Source: Pirellulaceae bacterium (GTDB lineage Bacteria > Planctomycetota > Planctomycetia > Pirellulales > Pirellulaceae). From it: DNA of 33,657 nucleotides. Below the pieces are notes generated by a model that made no database searches, was not told the origin of the DNA, and saw only the letters and a list, made by a program, of their open reading frames with translations. The position numbers and the translations under genes were made by a program. Below are positions 18,287-26,507 of the stretch, one piece after another. Every line of letters begins with the position of its first letter. The first letter of the stretch is position 1. The stretch is from NCBI GenBank assembly GCA_025459265.1, contig JALOQX010000058.1:1-33657 (forward strand). The letters run 5' to 3'.

Positions 18287-19202
18287 TGCCTTTGGTGACC
18301 AGCATGAAGACGTCTTCGAGCGTGGGCTCCTTCTCGCTGAAGCTCCGCACACCAATCCGTTGACTGACCAGCTGCTGGAGCAGCTCGGCGACACCGCGGT
18401 CGTCCGTTTCCAGCTCGACGATGGCACTGGAATTCTCCACCTGGATATCGCGCAGGTGCGGACAACTTCGCAGGATCGTCAGCCCGGCCTCCACGTTGTC
18501 GGTGAACTGGATGACCACCATCCGATTGCCGCGGATGCGCCGATAGACGTCGGCGATCGGACCGTGCATCAGTAACTGCCCCCCTTCGATGATCCCGATC
18601 GACGTGCAGCAGTCCGCCAGCTCGGTCAGGATGTGGCTGGAGATGAGAATCGTCTTGCCCATCCGCCGCAGTTCTTTCAGCAGCGCTTTGACTTCCACGC
18701 GGGCACGCGGGTCCAGTCCGCTGGCGGGTTCGTCGAGAATCAACACGGGCGGGTCGTGGACGAGGGTCTTGGCCAGGCAGAGACGCTGTTTCATGCCGCG
18801 CGACAGGCCGTTGACGAAATCGTCGCGCTTGTGGGCCAGGTCAAGCAACTCCAGGACGTCGGCAATCACCTGGGCGCGCTGCACACGGCGGATCCGGTAG
18901 GCCACGGCGAAGAAATCGAGGAACTCCCAGACCTTCATGCCGTCATACACGCCGAAGTTGTCCGGCATGTAGCCCACACTCTGCCGCACGCTCATCGGGT
19001 CCTTCGTGACGCTGTGCCCGTTGACGATGCCCTCGCCGCGCGTCGCCCGCAGGAGCGTGGCCAGGAACCGAATCGTGGTGCTCTTGCCCGCACCGTTGGG
19101 CCCGATGAACCCGAAGATTTCGCCGGCATCAATCTTCAGATTCAGGCAGTCCACGGCCCGGAAGTCACCGTAGTCCTTGCCGAAATCAATAAGCTCAATC
19201 AT
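18276..19202 (-). CDS. ABC transporter ATP-binding protein (ABC-2 / CcmA-like)
   Basis: The 308-residue product has a complete nucleotide-binding domain. Walker A is GPNGAGKST (34-42), and the Q-loop region includes VGYMPDNFGVYDGM. The ABC signature is LSRGMKQRL (about 132-140), Walker B and D-loop are VLILDEPASGLDP (about 149-161), and the switch His lies in ILISSHIL. The C-terminal 90 residues are the extension typical of ABC-2 exporter ATPases, ending EKEPTLEDVFMLVTKG. The start overlaps the upstream gene's stop by 4 bases (ATGA), so the two are translated together. No permease gene is adjacent. The likely role is energising export or envelope assembly with the upstream membrane protein; the substrate is unknown. 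Confidence 0.92.
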   Translation of the reverse strand: MIELIDFGKDYGDFRAVDCLNLKIDAGEIFGFIGPNGAGKSTTIRFLATLLRATRGEGIVNGHSVTKDPMSVRQSVGYMPDNFGVYDGMKVWEFLDFFAVAYRIRRVQRAQVIADVLELLDLAHKRDDFVNGLSRGMKQRLCLAKTLVHDPPVLILDEPASGLDPRARVEVKALLKELRRMGKTILISSHILTELADCCTSIGIIEGGQLLMHGPIADVYRRIRGNRMVVIQFTDNVEAGLTILRSCPHLRDIQVENSSAIVELETDDRGVAELLQQLVSQRIGVRSFSEKEPTLEDVFMLVTKGIVT

Positions 19203-21805
19203 GGTGATTCCTGGTTGTCGCTCTTCTCTCCGGACGACTCCGGTTCCGGCACCTCCGCCGCGTCGTCGCTCGCCGGCGGCGGTTCGTACACGTCGACCAG
19301 CAGGTTGACGTCCGGGCGGGGCGGCGGCAGCGGGCCGTACCGCAGATGACTGACCACCAGCGACCGGCCGCGCGCCTGCGAGGCCGCCGGTCTAATGGAC
19401 ATGCCGGGCAGCGGTTCGTCCAGCCGGCCGACCAGGCGCACGTCACCCGGCCGGAGTTGCAGACCTTCCACCGCCAGCCGCGTGATCTCACTCAGGTCCA
19501 GGCCGGCCCCGTCGGTCGGCGCGGCAAGGCCCGTCGGCGCATCGGGGACGGCGCCCCCCTGCTCTGCCCCCGCGAAGGCCAGCGGCAGCGTCGCACCTGC
19601 GGGCAGTGTATCGAGCCGGCAAGTCAGCAGTTCGGCCGCCGTCGTGCGGTGCCATATCTGAACCTGCGTGAAATCGTGCGACGTACCGTTTTCGATCTGC
19701 CACGCGACGGGGGAATCGCCGACCAGCCGCAGCGCGCCACCCATGTCCCGCAGCTGCTCGGTGTGCAGGAACCCGGTCGCATTCGAGTCCACCTGGAATC
19801 CGCTCAGCTGCAACCCTTGTTCGCGCCGAAACGTGATTGGCCACGCGCGGTCTGGCGATGGCGTGGGAGGGAACGGCCGGGCGATGACCGCCGGATCATC
19901 AAACTCCAGCTCGTACGACGAGGAGAGGGACGAATACAGGGCGACGTACCGTGTCACGTGCGCCACCGGGTGATCGGGCTGCATCTCGATCACGTCGATT
20001 TCCGTCTGGCTGCGCACGAAGCCAATATCGAGCTGTGCCAGACGGATGACGCCCACGGCCCCGGCCAGCGCGATGACTGGCGCGGCGGCCCAGGCCCATT
20101 CCACGCGGCCACAGAGGCGGAAGAAGCCCCAGTTGACGGGCACCAGCAGCACGAGGTACGCCACCAGGACCCACAGCACGAAGGATGCCCGCGGGATGGA
20201 GATCCCGGCCGCCTTCCGGAGCGTGGCATGGGCGACGGACGCCACCCCGCCGCCGTCCCGCCAGCCTCCGATACCCGACGCTTCGTCCGGCTCACACCCG
20301 TCCACGTGCCAGTCGAGTTCCGAGGCGGGGGGAGGACGCCAGCGGTCTGGCATGGGGCGTCGCCCCGCCAGCTCGTCTCGGCGGCGACTGGGGGCCGACG
20401 CCCGGGGACTGCCGGCATCCCGCGCAAAGTACCGCGTCGCGGTGGTGAAGAGCGCATCCTCGCGGCGGGCAGGAAACGCCGCCCAATCCAGTTGCGGCCG
20501 CCCAAAGCGGTTGAGCGTAAACTCGCGGCGGGGCCGCCGCAACAGGACGTTGTTGAGGAAGCTGTCGCAGCTGGTCCAGTTCACCACGTCCGGGTGACTC
20601 GCCCCAAAACTCGTGACCACAATCCGCCCGCGACCGACCCGGCGTTCCGCGACCAGCTGGCCGGTCCCCGCGACGAACACCCCCGGCGATCGCAGCCTCA
20701 GCTGGACGCCGACCACGGGCCGCGCGGGCGCAATGACGGGGACCCGGCGCGCATCGGGCTTGGCGGGCGTGAGCGACCAATAGTCGTTCAACGGACCGAA
20801 CGACTCGGCGTCGAGTTCACTGGCTCCCCCGCTCCGCGCGGGGAGGTACGGCCCGAGAAAACTGCTGGCCAACTGGTCGAGCGAGCCCGGTCCGCTGACA
20901 ATCAGCTGCCCACCCCAGTGGAGCCAGTCGAGCATCGCCCGCTGCTGATCGGGCGTCAACGATTCGGCCGGCAGCCCGTCCCACAGCAGGTACGCGATCA
21001 TGGTCCACGAGAACGCGTGCGCCGGGAGTGGAACGCGGTCGACGACCGTGGGGAGCACCACGCGATAATGCAGGACCGCCCCCTGTTCGTCGTAGATCTC
21101 GTCGAGCGTGGTGTACACGGACGGAGTCATTTTCAGGAACCCGTAGGCATTCGGGTTCACGGCCAGCACGACAAACAGATACTGGTAGGCGGGCATGGAC
21201 TGCGTGCCTTCGAAGTCTTCGAACACGACGCGGCCTCCGTCCGCGTCGCGCAGGAGGCGATGCAGAAACATCGAGGCCCGCTCCGTCACGGCTTCCCGCG
21301 GCACGAAGAACGTGGACTCCAGATCGCGGCGCTGGCCTTTCGCCAGCACCGCCGGACGCGACGCCCGCAGGTGGAACTGCGTGGTGGCGACCGTGACGGG
21401 GCGACGATCCGCATACGTGACTTCGGTCTCGAGGTCCGCCCGCAAGTCGCTCTTGTGAGCGATCGCCGCCATGGCGGCGGTCACCGCATGTCCGGGTTTG
21501 ACGAAGTTGCGGGCCACCGCCTCATCCGACGGGAGCCCTACCAGCCGTCCGATCTCGAAGTCGGGCGCCGGCTTGGTCGACTCGGTGACTTCCGCCGACG
21601 GCTCGGCCGGCGGTGCCGCCGGCTCACTGCCACACCCCGCCAGACCCAGGAGCAGCCCGAGCCACAGCCCCAGCCCCCACCACCGGCTCCTGCCGCTCCG
21701 CGCCACGCAAGGGGGCGTCGGACGCCCCGGGTCTCCCAGCGCCGAGGGCGCTCGGGTGCGTCTGACCGGCGTCGGGTCGCGCGTGCATGTCAAGGGCTTG
21801 GTCAT
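19199..21805 (-). CDS. Large lipoprotein/membrane protein coupled to the ABC ATPase
   Basis: The 868-residue product has a signal with lipobox Cys58 (LLLGLAGCGS), preceded by about 40 Arg/Pro-rich residues, so the true start may lie inside; no later ATG is available before the signal. The mature N-terminal half is a mixed alpha/beta region. One segment, QQRAMLDWLHWGGQLIVSGPG, and a later one, GRGRIVVTSFGASHPDVVNW, resemble the glutamine-amidotransferase-like fold of GldG/DUF4350-type envelope proteins. Two transmembrane helices lie at about 536-560 (FVLWVLVAYLVLLVPVNWGFF) and 568-590 (WAWAAAPVIALAGAVGVIRL). The C-terminal domain is beta-rich. The 4-base overlap with the ATPase argues for one complex. 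Exact function unknown. Confidence 0.82.
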   Translation of the reverse strand: MTKPLTCTRDPTPVRRTRAPSALGDPGRPTPPCVARSGRSRWWGLGLWLGLLLGLAGCGSEPAAPPAEPSAEVTESTKPAPDFEIGRLVGLPSDEAVARNFVKPGHAVTAAMAAIAHKSDLRADLETEVTYADRRPVTVATTQFHLRASRPAVLAKGQRRDLESTFFVPREAVTERASMFLHRLLRDADGGRVVFEDFEGTQSMPAYQYLFVVLAVNPNAYGFLKMTPSVYTTLDEIYDEQGAVLHYRVVLPTVVDRVPLPAHAFSWTMIAYLLWDGLPAESLTPDQQRAMLDWLHWGGQLIVSGPGSLDQLASSFLGPYLPARSGGASELDAESFGPLNDYWSLTPAKPDARRVPVIAPARPVVGVQLRLRSPGVFVAGTGQLVAERRVGRGRIVVTSFGASHPDVVNWTSCDSFLNNVLLRRPRREFTLNRFGRPQLDWAAFPARREDALFTTATRYFARDAGSPRASAPSRRRDELAGRRPMPDRWRPPPASELDWHVDGCEPDEASGIGGWRDGGGVASVAHATLRKAAGISIPRASFVLWVLVAYLVLLVPVNWGFFRLCGRVEWAWAAAPVIALAGAVGVIRLAQLDIGFVRSQTEIDVIEMQPDHPVAHVTRYVALYSSLSSSYELEFDDPAVIARPFPPTPSPDRAWPITFRREQGLQLSGFQVDSNATGFLHTEQLRDMGGALRLVGDSPVAWQIENGTSHDFTQVQIWHRTTAAELLTCRLDTLPAGATLPLAFAGAEQGGAVPDAPTGLAAPTDGAGLDLSEITRLAVEGLQLRPGDVRLVGRLDEPLPGMSIRPAASQARGRSLVVSHLRYGPLPPPRPDVNLLVDVYEPPPASDDAAEVPEPESSGEKSDNQESP

Positions 21806-21842
21806 GTCTGTGCGTCCCGGTGGCCGCCCTGCCGGTCCTGCT

Positions 21843-23351
21843 TCAGGCAGGCGACTCCCCCGCTTCCGTCAGCTCGATCGCTTTGAGCAGCCCGCGGGTC
21901 TTGTTGAGCGTCTCACGGTACTCGCGCTGCGGATCGCTGTCGGCCACGATGCCGGCGCCGGCCTGGACATAGGCCGTCGCGCCCTGGATGACCACGGTCC
22001 GCAGGGCGATACAGGTGTCCATGTTCCCCCGGTAGTCGATGTAGCCCACCGCGCCGGCATACGGTCCACGCCGATGCGGTTCCAGTTCATCGATAATCTG
22101 CATGGCCCGCACCTTGGGAGCGCCGGACACCGTGCCGGCGGGCAGACAGGCGCGCAGCGCATCAAAGGCGTCCTTGCCGTCACTGAGCAGCCCCGTCACA
22201 TTGGACGTGATGTGCATGACGTGGCTGTATCGCTCGATGACCATCACGTCGGAGAGCTCCACCGTACCGTACTGCGCCACGCGTCCCACATCGTTGCGGC
22301 CCAAGTCGACGAGCATCACGTGCTCGGCGCGCTCTTTCGGATCCGCCAGCAGCTCGTCCGCCAGCCGCCGGTCCTCGTCCTCGTCCGCACCCCGTTTCCG
22401 GGTCCCGGCCAGCGGCCGGACAGTCACCTTCCGGTCGACCACGCGACACATGATCTCCGGCGAGCTGCCCACAAGGGTCACGCCCGGCGCGCGGAGGAAG
22501 AACATGAAGGGACTGGGATTCACAATCCGCAGGGTGCGATAGATCTCGAACGGATCGCAGTGGATGGTCACCTGCAGCCGCTGGCTGATCACCACCTGAA
22601 AAATGTCCCCCTGGCGAATGTACTCGACGCATTTCCGCACCGCGGCGGCGAATTCCTCGGGCGTGAAATTCGACTGCCAGGGGAGGCGGGCGTCCCCCTC
22701 GGTGGATCCGGCCAGGTCGCGGCAGGCCAGGGTGCGGTCCGCGCTCGCCAGCTGCTGGACCATGCGGTCGACCGCCTGCCGCGCTTCCTCGTAGGCCGCC
22801 GCGGCATCTCCGCGATGGCGCTGCACGTGCGCGGTGGCAATCACGAAGATGGTCTTCTTGACGTGGTCAAACACGACCATCCGGTCGTAGAAGCCGAAGG
22901 CCAGATCGGGCAACTGCCGGTCGTCGCGGGGGGCATGCGGGAGATCTTCGGCGTACCGCACGACGTCGTAGCCAGCATAGCCGACCGCGCCGCCGATGAA
23001 GGGGGGGAGCCCGGGCAGTTGCGCCGCGCGCACGGCGTGAATGCGGCTGCGGAGCGTCTCGAGCGGATCGCGCGCCACGCTCACCCGCGTCCCCGTGCCG
23101 GACATCTCCGTGACGTGCTGGCCGCGCGCCACCAATTCGAGATAGGGGCCGGCGGCCAGGAAACTGTAGCGGCCCACTTTCTCGCCCCCGATCACACTCT
23201 CAAAGAGACAAGCGCTCTGGCCACTGTCCAAGCGGTGGAAGGCCATGACCGGCGTCAAAGTATCGCTGTAGAGGCGGCGATAGACCGGCACCAGGTCGTG
23301 GGTGGCGCAGAGCGCACGGAACGTGTCGAAATCGGGACATGAAGTCAGCAT
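21843..23351 (-). CDS. trpE: Anthranilate synthase component I
   Basis: The 502-residue product has the N-terminal regulatory region with LFESVIGGEKVGRYSF, the counterpart of the tryptophan-binding LLES motif. The chorismate-binding domain carries RQGDIFQVVISQR, LVGSSPEIMCRV and RPLAGTRKRG, followed by VDLGRNDVGRVAQYG, RYSHVMHITSNV, LPAGTVSGAPKVRAMQIIDELE and AGAGIVADSDPQREY. It converts chorismate and ammonia (from the TrpG amidotransferase, not in the window) to anthranilate, the first step of tryptophan synthesis. The ATG at 23351 has AGGTG at a suitable distance and fits the family start; a GTG at 23441 would add 30 basic residues and is rejected. The 868-residue protein gene begins 37 bases downstream, so they may share a transcript. 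Confidence 0.95.
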   Translation of the reverse strand: MLTSCPDFDTFRALCATHDLVPVYRRLYSDTLTPVMAFHRLDSGQSACLFESVIGGEKVGRYSFLAAGPYLELVARGQHVTEMSGTGTRVSVARDPLETLRSRIHAVRAAQLPGLPPFIGGAVGYAGYDVVRYAEDLPHAPRDDRQLPDLAFGFYDRMVVFDHVKKTIFVIATAHVQRHRGDAAAAYEEARQAVDRMVQQLASADRTLACRDLAGSTEGDARLPWQSNFTPEEFAAAVRKCVEYIRQGDIFQVVISQRLQVTIHCDPFEIYRTLRIVNPSPFMFFLRAPGVTLVGSSPEIMCRVVDRKVTVRPLAGTRKRGADEDEDRRLADELLADPKERAEHVMLVDLGRNDVGRVAQYGTVELSDVMVIERYSHVMHITSNVTGLLSDGKDAFDALRACLPAGTVSGAPKVRAMQIIDELEPHRRGPYAGAVGYIDYRGNMDTCIALRTVVIQGATAYVQAGAGIVADSDPQREYRETLNKTRGLLKAIELTEAGESPA

Positions 23352-23405
23352 GAAGCGCACCTGCGAGCCGACGAGCCGATCGGAGCCATTGCCGCGCAAC
23401 CGGCG

Positions 23406-23457
23406 CGCCGGGCGGCTCTTCGCCCGGCGGGGTTCCACCACGTGGTGCGCGGCGCAC
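23406..23457 (-). promoter_or_regulatory. Structured leader upstream of trpE, possible attenuator
   Basis: In the transcript direction, three inverted repeats follow each other. The first is GTGCG/CGCAC (within 23445-23457), the second is the overlapping palindrome CACCACGTGGTG (23436-23447), and the third is a perfect 9-bp stem CGCCGGGCG/CGCCCGGCG with a 6-base loop (23406-23429). The first two share bases and cannot form together. Tandem TGG codons lie at 23435-23440, but no start codon precedes them in frame, and no T-run follows the last stem. Regulation of trpE is plausible, not shown. Confidence 0.35.
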
Positions 23458-23564
23458 GCTCAGCTTAACGACCCGCCGCGGTCCTCACAACGGCCGCCCA
23501 CACCGCCACGATATCTTCAATAAAGGAAACAATTTAGGGTGCGGCGCCGAGCGCTGCACTTGGC

Positions 23565-23592
23565 TTGACAGCCCCCCAGCGCCTGTTAGAAT
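23565..23592 (+). promoter_or_regulatory. Near-consensus sigma-70 promoter for mcsAB
   Basis: A perfect -35 TTGACA (23565-23570) and -10 TAGAAT (23587-23592) are separated by 16 bases. Transcription would start near 23599, giving a leader of about 97 bases before mcsA. This is the best promoter match in the window. Confidence 0.65.
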
Positions 23593-23695
23593 CCTAGCGG
23601 CTTCGCAGCCACCGCCGACGATCTCCTGTCCGCATGGTGCTGCGCGGACGTTCGCGCTCAGGGGTGTGTGTTCCCTCCGCCAGGGACCGACTGTC

Positions 23696-24211
23696 ATGAA
23701 GTGCCAGCACTGCGAGAAACCTGCCATCATCCATATCACGGAGCTGACCGACGACGTGCCGGTGGAACTGCACTTCTGCGAAGAACATGCGCGGGCCTAC
23801 CTCACGCAGTCGGAAGCGGAGGAACAACCCGCCCCGGGGACGACGATGGCCGGCGGCCTGGCCCAACAGGTCAAGGTCGGGAAAACTGCCGAGGACTTGG
23901 CGCGGCTGGACCAGCGCACCTGCCCGGTCTGCGGCGTGACATTCTACGAGTTTCGCCATGCCGGGCGCCTGGGATGCCCACACGACTACGTCTGCTTCCG
24001 CCAGGAACTCGAGCCGCTGATCGTCAACATCCACGGGGCAACCGAACACAAGGGCAAACGCCCGCAGCACAGCGCGCACGGCACCGATCAGCAGACGCGA
24101 CTGATCCAGCTGCGGCGGGAGATGCGCGAGGCCGTGCAACAAGAAGATTACGAACGCGCCTCCCGGCTGCGGGATGAAATCCGGCGCATTGAACGACCGT
24201 CCGGAGCCTGA
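23696..24211 (+). CDS. mcsA: McsA-type zinc-finger activator of protein arginine kinase
   Basis: The 171-residue product starts with a C-x2-C pair (MKCQHCEKPAIIHITELTDD) followed by LHFCEEHA, and has a second zinc site with TCPVCGVTFYEFRHAGRLGCPHDY, giving the paired zinc-binding layout of McsA. The C-terminus is a UvrB/UvrC-like helical hairpin (LRREMREAVQQEDYERASRLRDEIRRIE). In Bacillus, McsA stimulates McsB, the protein arginine kinase, and links it to ClpCP. The ATG at 23696 gives the canonical N-terminus; the frame is open further upstream from 23666 but that would add ten unrelated residues. mcsB starts 21 bases after the stop, so the two form an operon. Confidence 0.92.
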   Translation: MKCQHCEKPAIIHITELTDDVPVELHFCEEHARAYLTQSEAEEQPAPGTTMAGGLAQQVKVGKTAEDLARLDQRTCPVCGVTFYEFRHAGRLGCPHDYVCFRQELEPLIVNIHGATEHKGKRPQHSAHGTDQQTRLIQLRREMREAVQQEDYERASRLRDEIRRIERPSGA

Positions 24212-24232
24212 CGTAACAGACGGGAACAGCAC

Positions 24233-25312
24233 GTGAAGCTCGAAGACCTGGCGGGACAATCCGGCGAGTGGCTACGCGGATCGGGTCCCGAGTCGGACAT
24301 TGTCATCAGCAGTCGGATCCGCCTGGCGCGGAATCTGGCCGAGTTCCCGTTCATCCGCAAGTGCACGGAGTCGGACCGCAGCCAGATTGAGCGGGCCCTG
24401 CGCGAGCGGATCGCCCAGGTGGAGGAGTGGCGGGGGTTGAGCTATATCAACGTCGCCAGCCTGGAAGAAATCGATCGGCAGTTCCTCGTCGAACGCCAGC
24501 TCATCAGCCGCGAACACTCCGAGTCCGAGGGGCCGCGCTCCGTGGCCATCGACCCGCACGAGAAGTTCAGCCTGATGATCAACGAAGAAGACCATCTGCG
24601 GATCCAGGTCATGCAGAGCGGGCTGGATCTGCAGGCCGCCTGGGAGCGGATCGATCACATCGACGACCTGATCGAAGAGCGGATCACGTACGCCTTCCAC
24701 GAGCGGTGGGGATACCTCACCGCCTGCCCCACCAACGTCGGCACGGGCATGCGCGTCAGCGTCATGCTGCACCTCCCCGCACTGGTCATCACGCGGCAGA
24801 TCGACAAGGTGTTCCGCAGCCTGCACAAGATCAGCCTGGCCGTCCGCGGCCTCTACGGTGAAGGCTCCCAGGCCATGGGAGACTTCTACCAGATCAGCAA
24901 CCAGATCACCCTCGGTCGCGGCGAACAGGAACTGATCGGCCAGGTCCGCGATATCGTGCCCGTGCTGATCGATTACGAACGGCGGGCCCGCGAGTTCCTG
25001 GTCCGCGAAAGCCAGAAAGATCTGCACGACCGCGTCAGCCGCGCCTACGGCATCCTCTGCACTGCGCAGACCATCAGCAGCGAAGAAACCATGCACCTGC
25101 TCTCGAGCGTCCGGATGGGGATCAACCTCGGCCTGATCCATGACCTGGAAATCCCCACCGTCAATAAGCTCTTCATTCACACCCAGCCCGCCCACCTGCA
25201 GAAACTCCGCGGAACCGAACTCGATACCGCCGACCGCAACATCGAACGCGCCCACTATCTGCAGCGGCACCTGCGCAAACGCGACCCGAGCGACGATCCG
25301 GAACAGAACTGA
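24233..25312 (+). CDS. mcsB: Protein arginine kinase McsB
   Basis: The 359-residue product belongs to the phosphagen (guanido) kinase family. It contains VISSRIRLARNLAEFPF, the nucleotide-binding start, and the family signature CPTNVGTGMR with the reactive Cys near residue 165. Further conserved stretches are INEEDHLRIQVMQSG and LPALVITRQIDKV. McsB phosphorylates arginine residues on damaged proteins, marking them for ClpCP. The start is a GTG with GGGAAC upstream. In the C-terminal regulatory site, where Bacillus-type McsB has R-D-x-x-R-A for phospho-arginine sensing, this protein has R-N-I-E-R-A (335-340), an Asp-to-Asn change. Pairing with mcsA makes the assignment firm. Confidence 0.94.
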   Translation: MKLEDLAGQSGEWLRGSGPESDIVISSRIRLARNLAEFPFIRKCTESDRSQIERALRERIAQVEEWRGLSYINVASLEEIDRQFLVERQLISREHSESEGPRSVAIDPHEKFSLMINEEDHLRIQVMQSGLDLQAAWERIDHIDDLIEERITYAFHERWGYLTACPTNVGTGMRVSVMLHLPALVITRQIDKVFRSLHKISLAVRGLYGEGSQAMGDFYQISNQITLGRGEQELIGQVRDIVPVLIDYERRAREFLVRESQKDLHDRVSRAYGILCTAQTISSEETMHLLSSVRMGINLGLIHDLEIPTVNKLFIHTQPAHLQKLRGTELDTADRNIERAHYLQRHLRKRDPSDDPEQN

Positions 25313-25352
25313 GCACACCAAGAGGGAATGTCCAAGCACCAAACATGCCTGG

Positions 25353-25880
25353 TCATGGGTCCCTGGTCATTCCGCCATTGGGCCCGGGGATCTTGGCCCG
25401 GATGTCCGGGATGATCGCCGCGGGCACGAAGCGGGCCAGCATCGCGTCCGGCGTGACCGGGGTGATCTGCTTGATCAGACTGCTCGAGACGTGCGCCAAC
25501 TCCTCGTCCGCCATCAGGAAGATCGTCTCGACGTCATCGGCCAGGTGGCGGTTGGCCAGCAGCATCGTGAATTCGGCCGCCACGTCGGTCAGCGGCCGGA
25601 TGCCGCGAATCATGACCTTGGCGCGGCACTCACGGACGAACTCGACCGCCAGCCCGGTGAACGTCCGCACTTCCGCATTGTGCTCACCGGCAATCACGCG
25701 GTGAATCATCGCCACCCGCTCGTCGGCCGTGAACAACGGCTGTTTCTCAATGTTGATCCCGACCCCCACAATGAGCTTGTCCACCAGCCGACAGGCCCGG
25801 CGGATCACGTTCAGGTGCCCTAAGGTGATCGGGTCGAACGAGCCGGTATAGACGGCCAGCCGCAGTTGATTGGTTTCCAT
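25353..25880 (-). CDS. coaD: Pantetheine-phosphate adenylyltransferase
   Basis: The 175-residue product has the nucleotidyltransferase start LAVYTGSFDPITLGHLNVI with the T/HxGH motif, then VGVGINIEKQPLFTADERV, VEFVRECRAKVMIRGIRPLTD and the C-terminal HVSSSLIKQI that corresponds to the ISSTxxR motif. It transfers AMP from ATP to 4'-phosphopantetheine, the fourth step of coenzyme A synthesis, as a hexamer in the cytoplasm. The ATG at 25880 has GGGAG 8 bases upstream; a GTG at 25889 adds only three residues. It stands alone, convergent with mcsB and divergent from the small membrane protein gene. Confidence 0.95.
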   Translation of the reverse strand: METNQLRLAVYTGSFDPITLGHLNVIRRACRLVDKLIVGVGINIEKQPLFTADERVAMIHRVIAGEHNAEVRTFTGLAVEFVRECRAKVMIRGIRPLTDVAAEFTMLLANRHLADDVETIFLMADEELAHVSSSLIKQITPVTPDAMLARFVPAAIIPDIRAKIPGPNGGMTRDP

Positions 25881-26186
25881 CACCCCCACTCCCCCCTGCC
25901 CGACCGCCCCGCACCGGGCCCACTATCGCACACGGGGCCGCGCCTGAACATGGGCCCGCGGCGCCATGGATGCACGCGGGGCGGAAAATGGACTACACTG
26001 CACCCACCTCCGCCCTACAGCCGTTGCAGGCAGCACAACCGGTCGGGCCTGCGGTCCGGTCGGCGCCGGCCGGATGCCGTTGGCCTGGGGCGGGTGACAG
26101 CACGAACGGATGAATTATACTAGCTGAGGTAGAAATTGCAGGAAACCACCGTGGCTCATGCTGTTTACTCCTTGAGGACGTCCCGC
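25881..26186. other. Intergenic region between divergent coaD and small membrane protein genes
   Basis: About 306 bases without a gene. It contains GC-rich imperfect palindromes around 26058-26076 and, near its right end, the promoter listed at 26094-26121. No convincing coaD promoter was seen. Confidence 0.4.
26094..26121 (+). promoter_or_regulatory. Candidate sigma-70 promoter for the 60-residue membrane protein
   Basis: GTGACA (26094-26099) and TATACT (26116-26121) match the -35 and -10 consensus at five of six positions each, with a 16-base spacer. The predicted start near 26128 leaves a leader of about 59 bases. Confidence 0.55.
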
Positions 26187-26369
26187 ATGCCCAAGGTTCT
26201 TTGTATGTCGGGAATGGTCATCGCCATTCTCATCCTGGTGCTGTTCCTGCTGGACCTGGCGGTGGCGTTTCCTTTTCGGCGCATCAACGCGGTGATGGAT
26301 ATCACGTTCGTGCTGTGTGCCCTCGCGCTGGGTTATCTGAGTTGGTCAACGCTGCGGGAACAGGACTGA
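26187..26369 (+). CDS. Small membrane protein, 60 residues
   Basis: The ATG at 26187 follows GAGG at about 9 bases and starts MPKVLCMSGMVIAILILVLFLLDLAVAFPF, one long hydrophobic helix. A second hydrophobic segment (MDITFVLCALALGYLSWSTL) follows after the basic turn RRIN, so the protein probably crosses the membrane twice. The end (REQD) is charged. The open frame reaches back to 26136, but the extra residues lack a ribosome site. No function is known to me; I believe similar two-helix proteins occur in other planctomycetes. It has its own good promoter and is followed after about 140 bases by the prenyltransferase-repeat gene. Confidence 0.75.
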   Translation: MPKVLCMSGMVIAILILVLFLLDLAVAFPFRRINAVMDITFVLCALALGYLSWSTLREQD

Positions 26370-26507
26370 CCTGCACACGACCCTGCCCGCCCCGGCTGAT
26401 GCAATCGCTCAGCTCGCACCTGGTCTCCGTAGTTCGCGTACCGCATCCATCCCCAACTGGGGCAGCCTTTCCGTACGACGGGCCGTATACTGGCGGTGAG
26501 GAGAACC

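Noticed and set aside
23435..23440. Tandem Trp codons as part of a trp leader peptide
   Set aside because: In that frame a stop codon lies only eight codons upstream, and no ATG, GTG or TTG falls between, so no leader peptide can be proposed.
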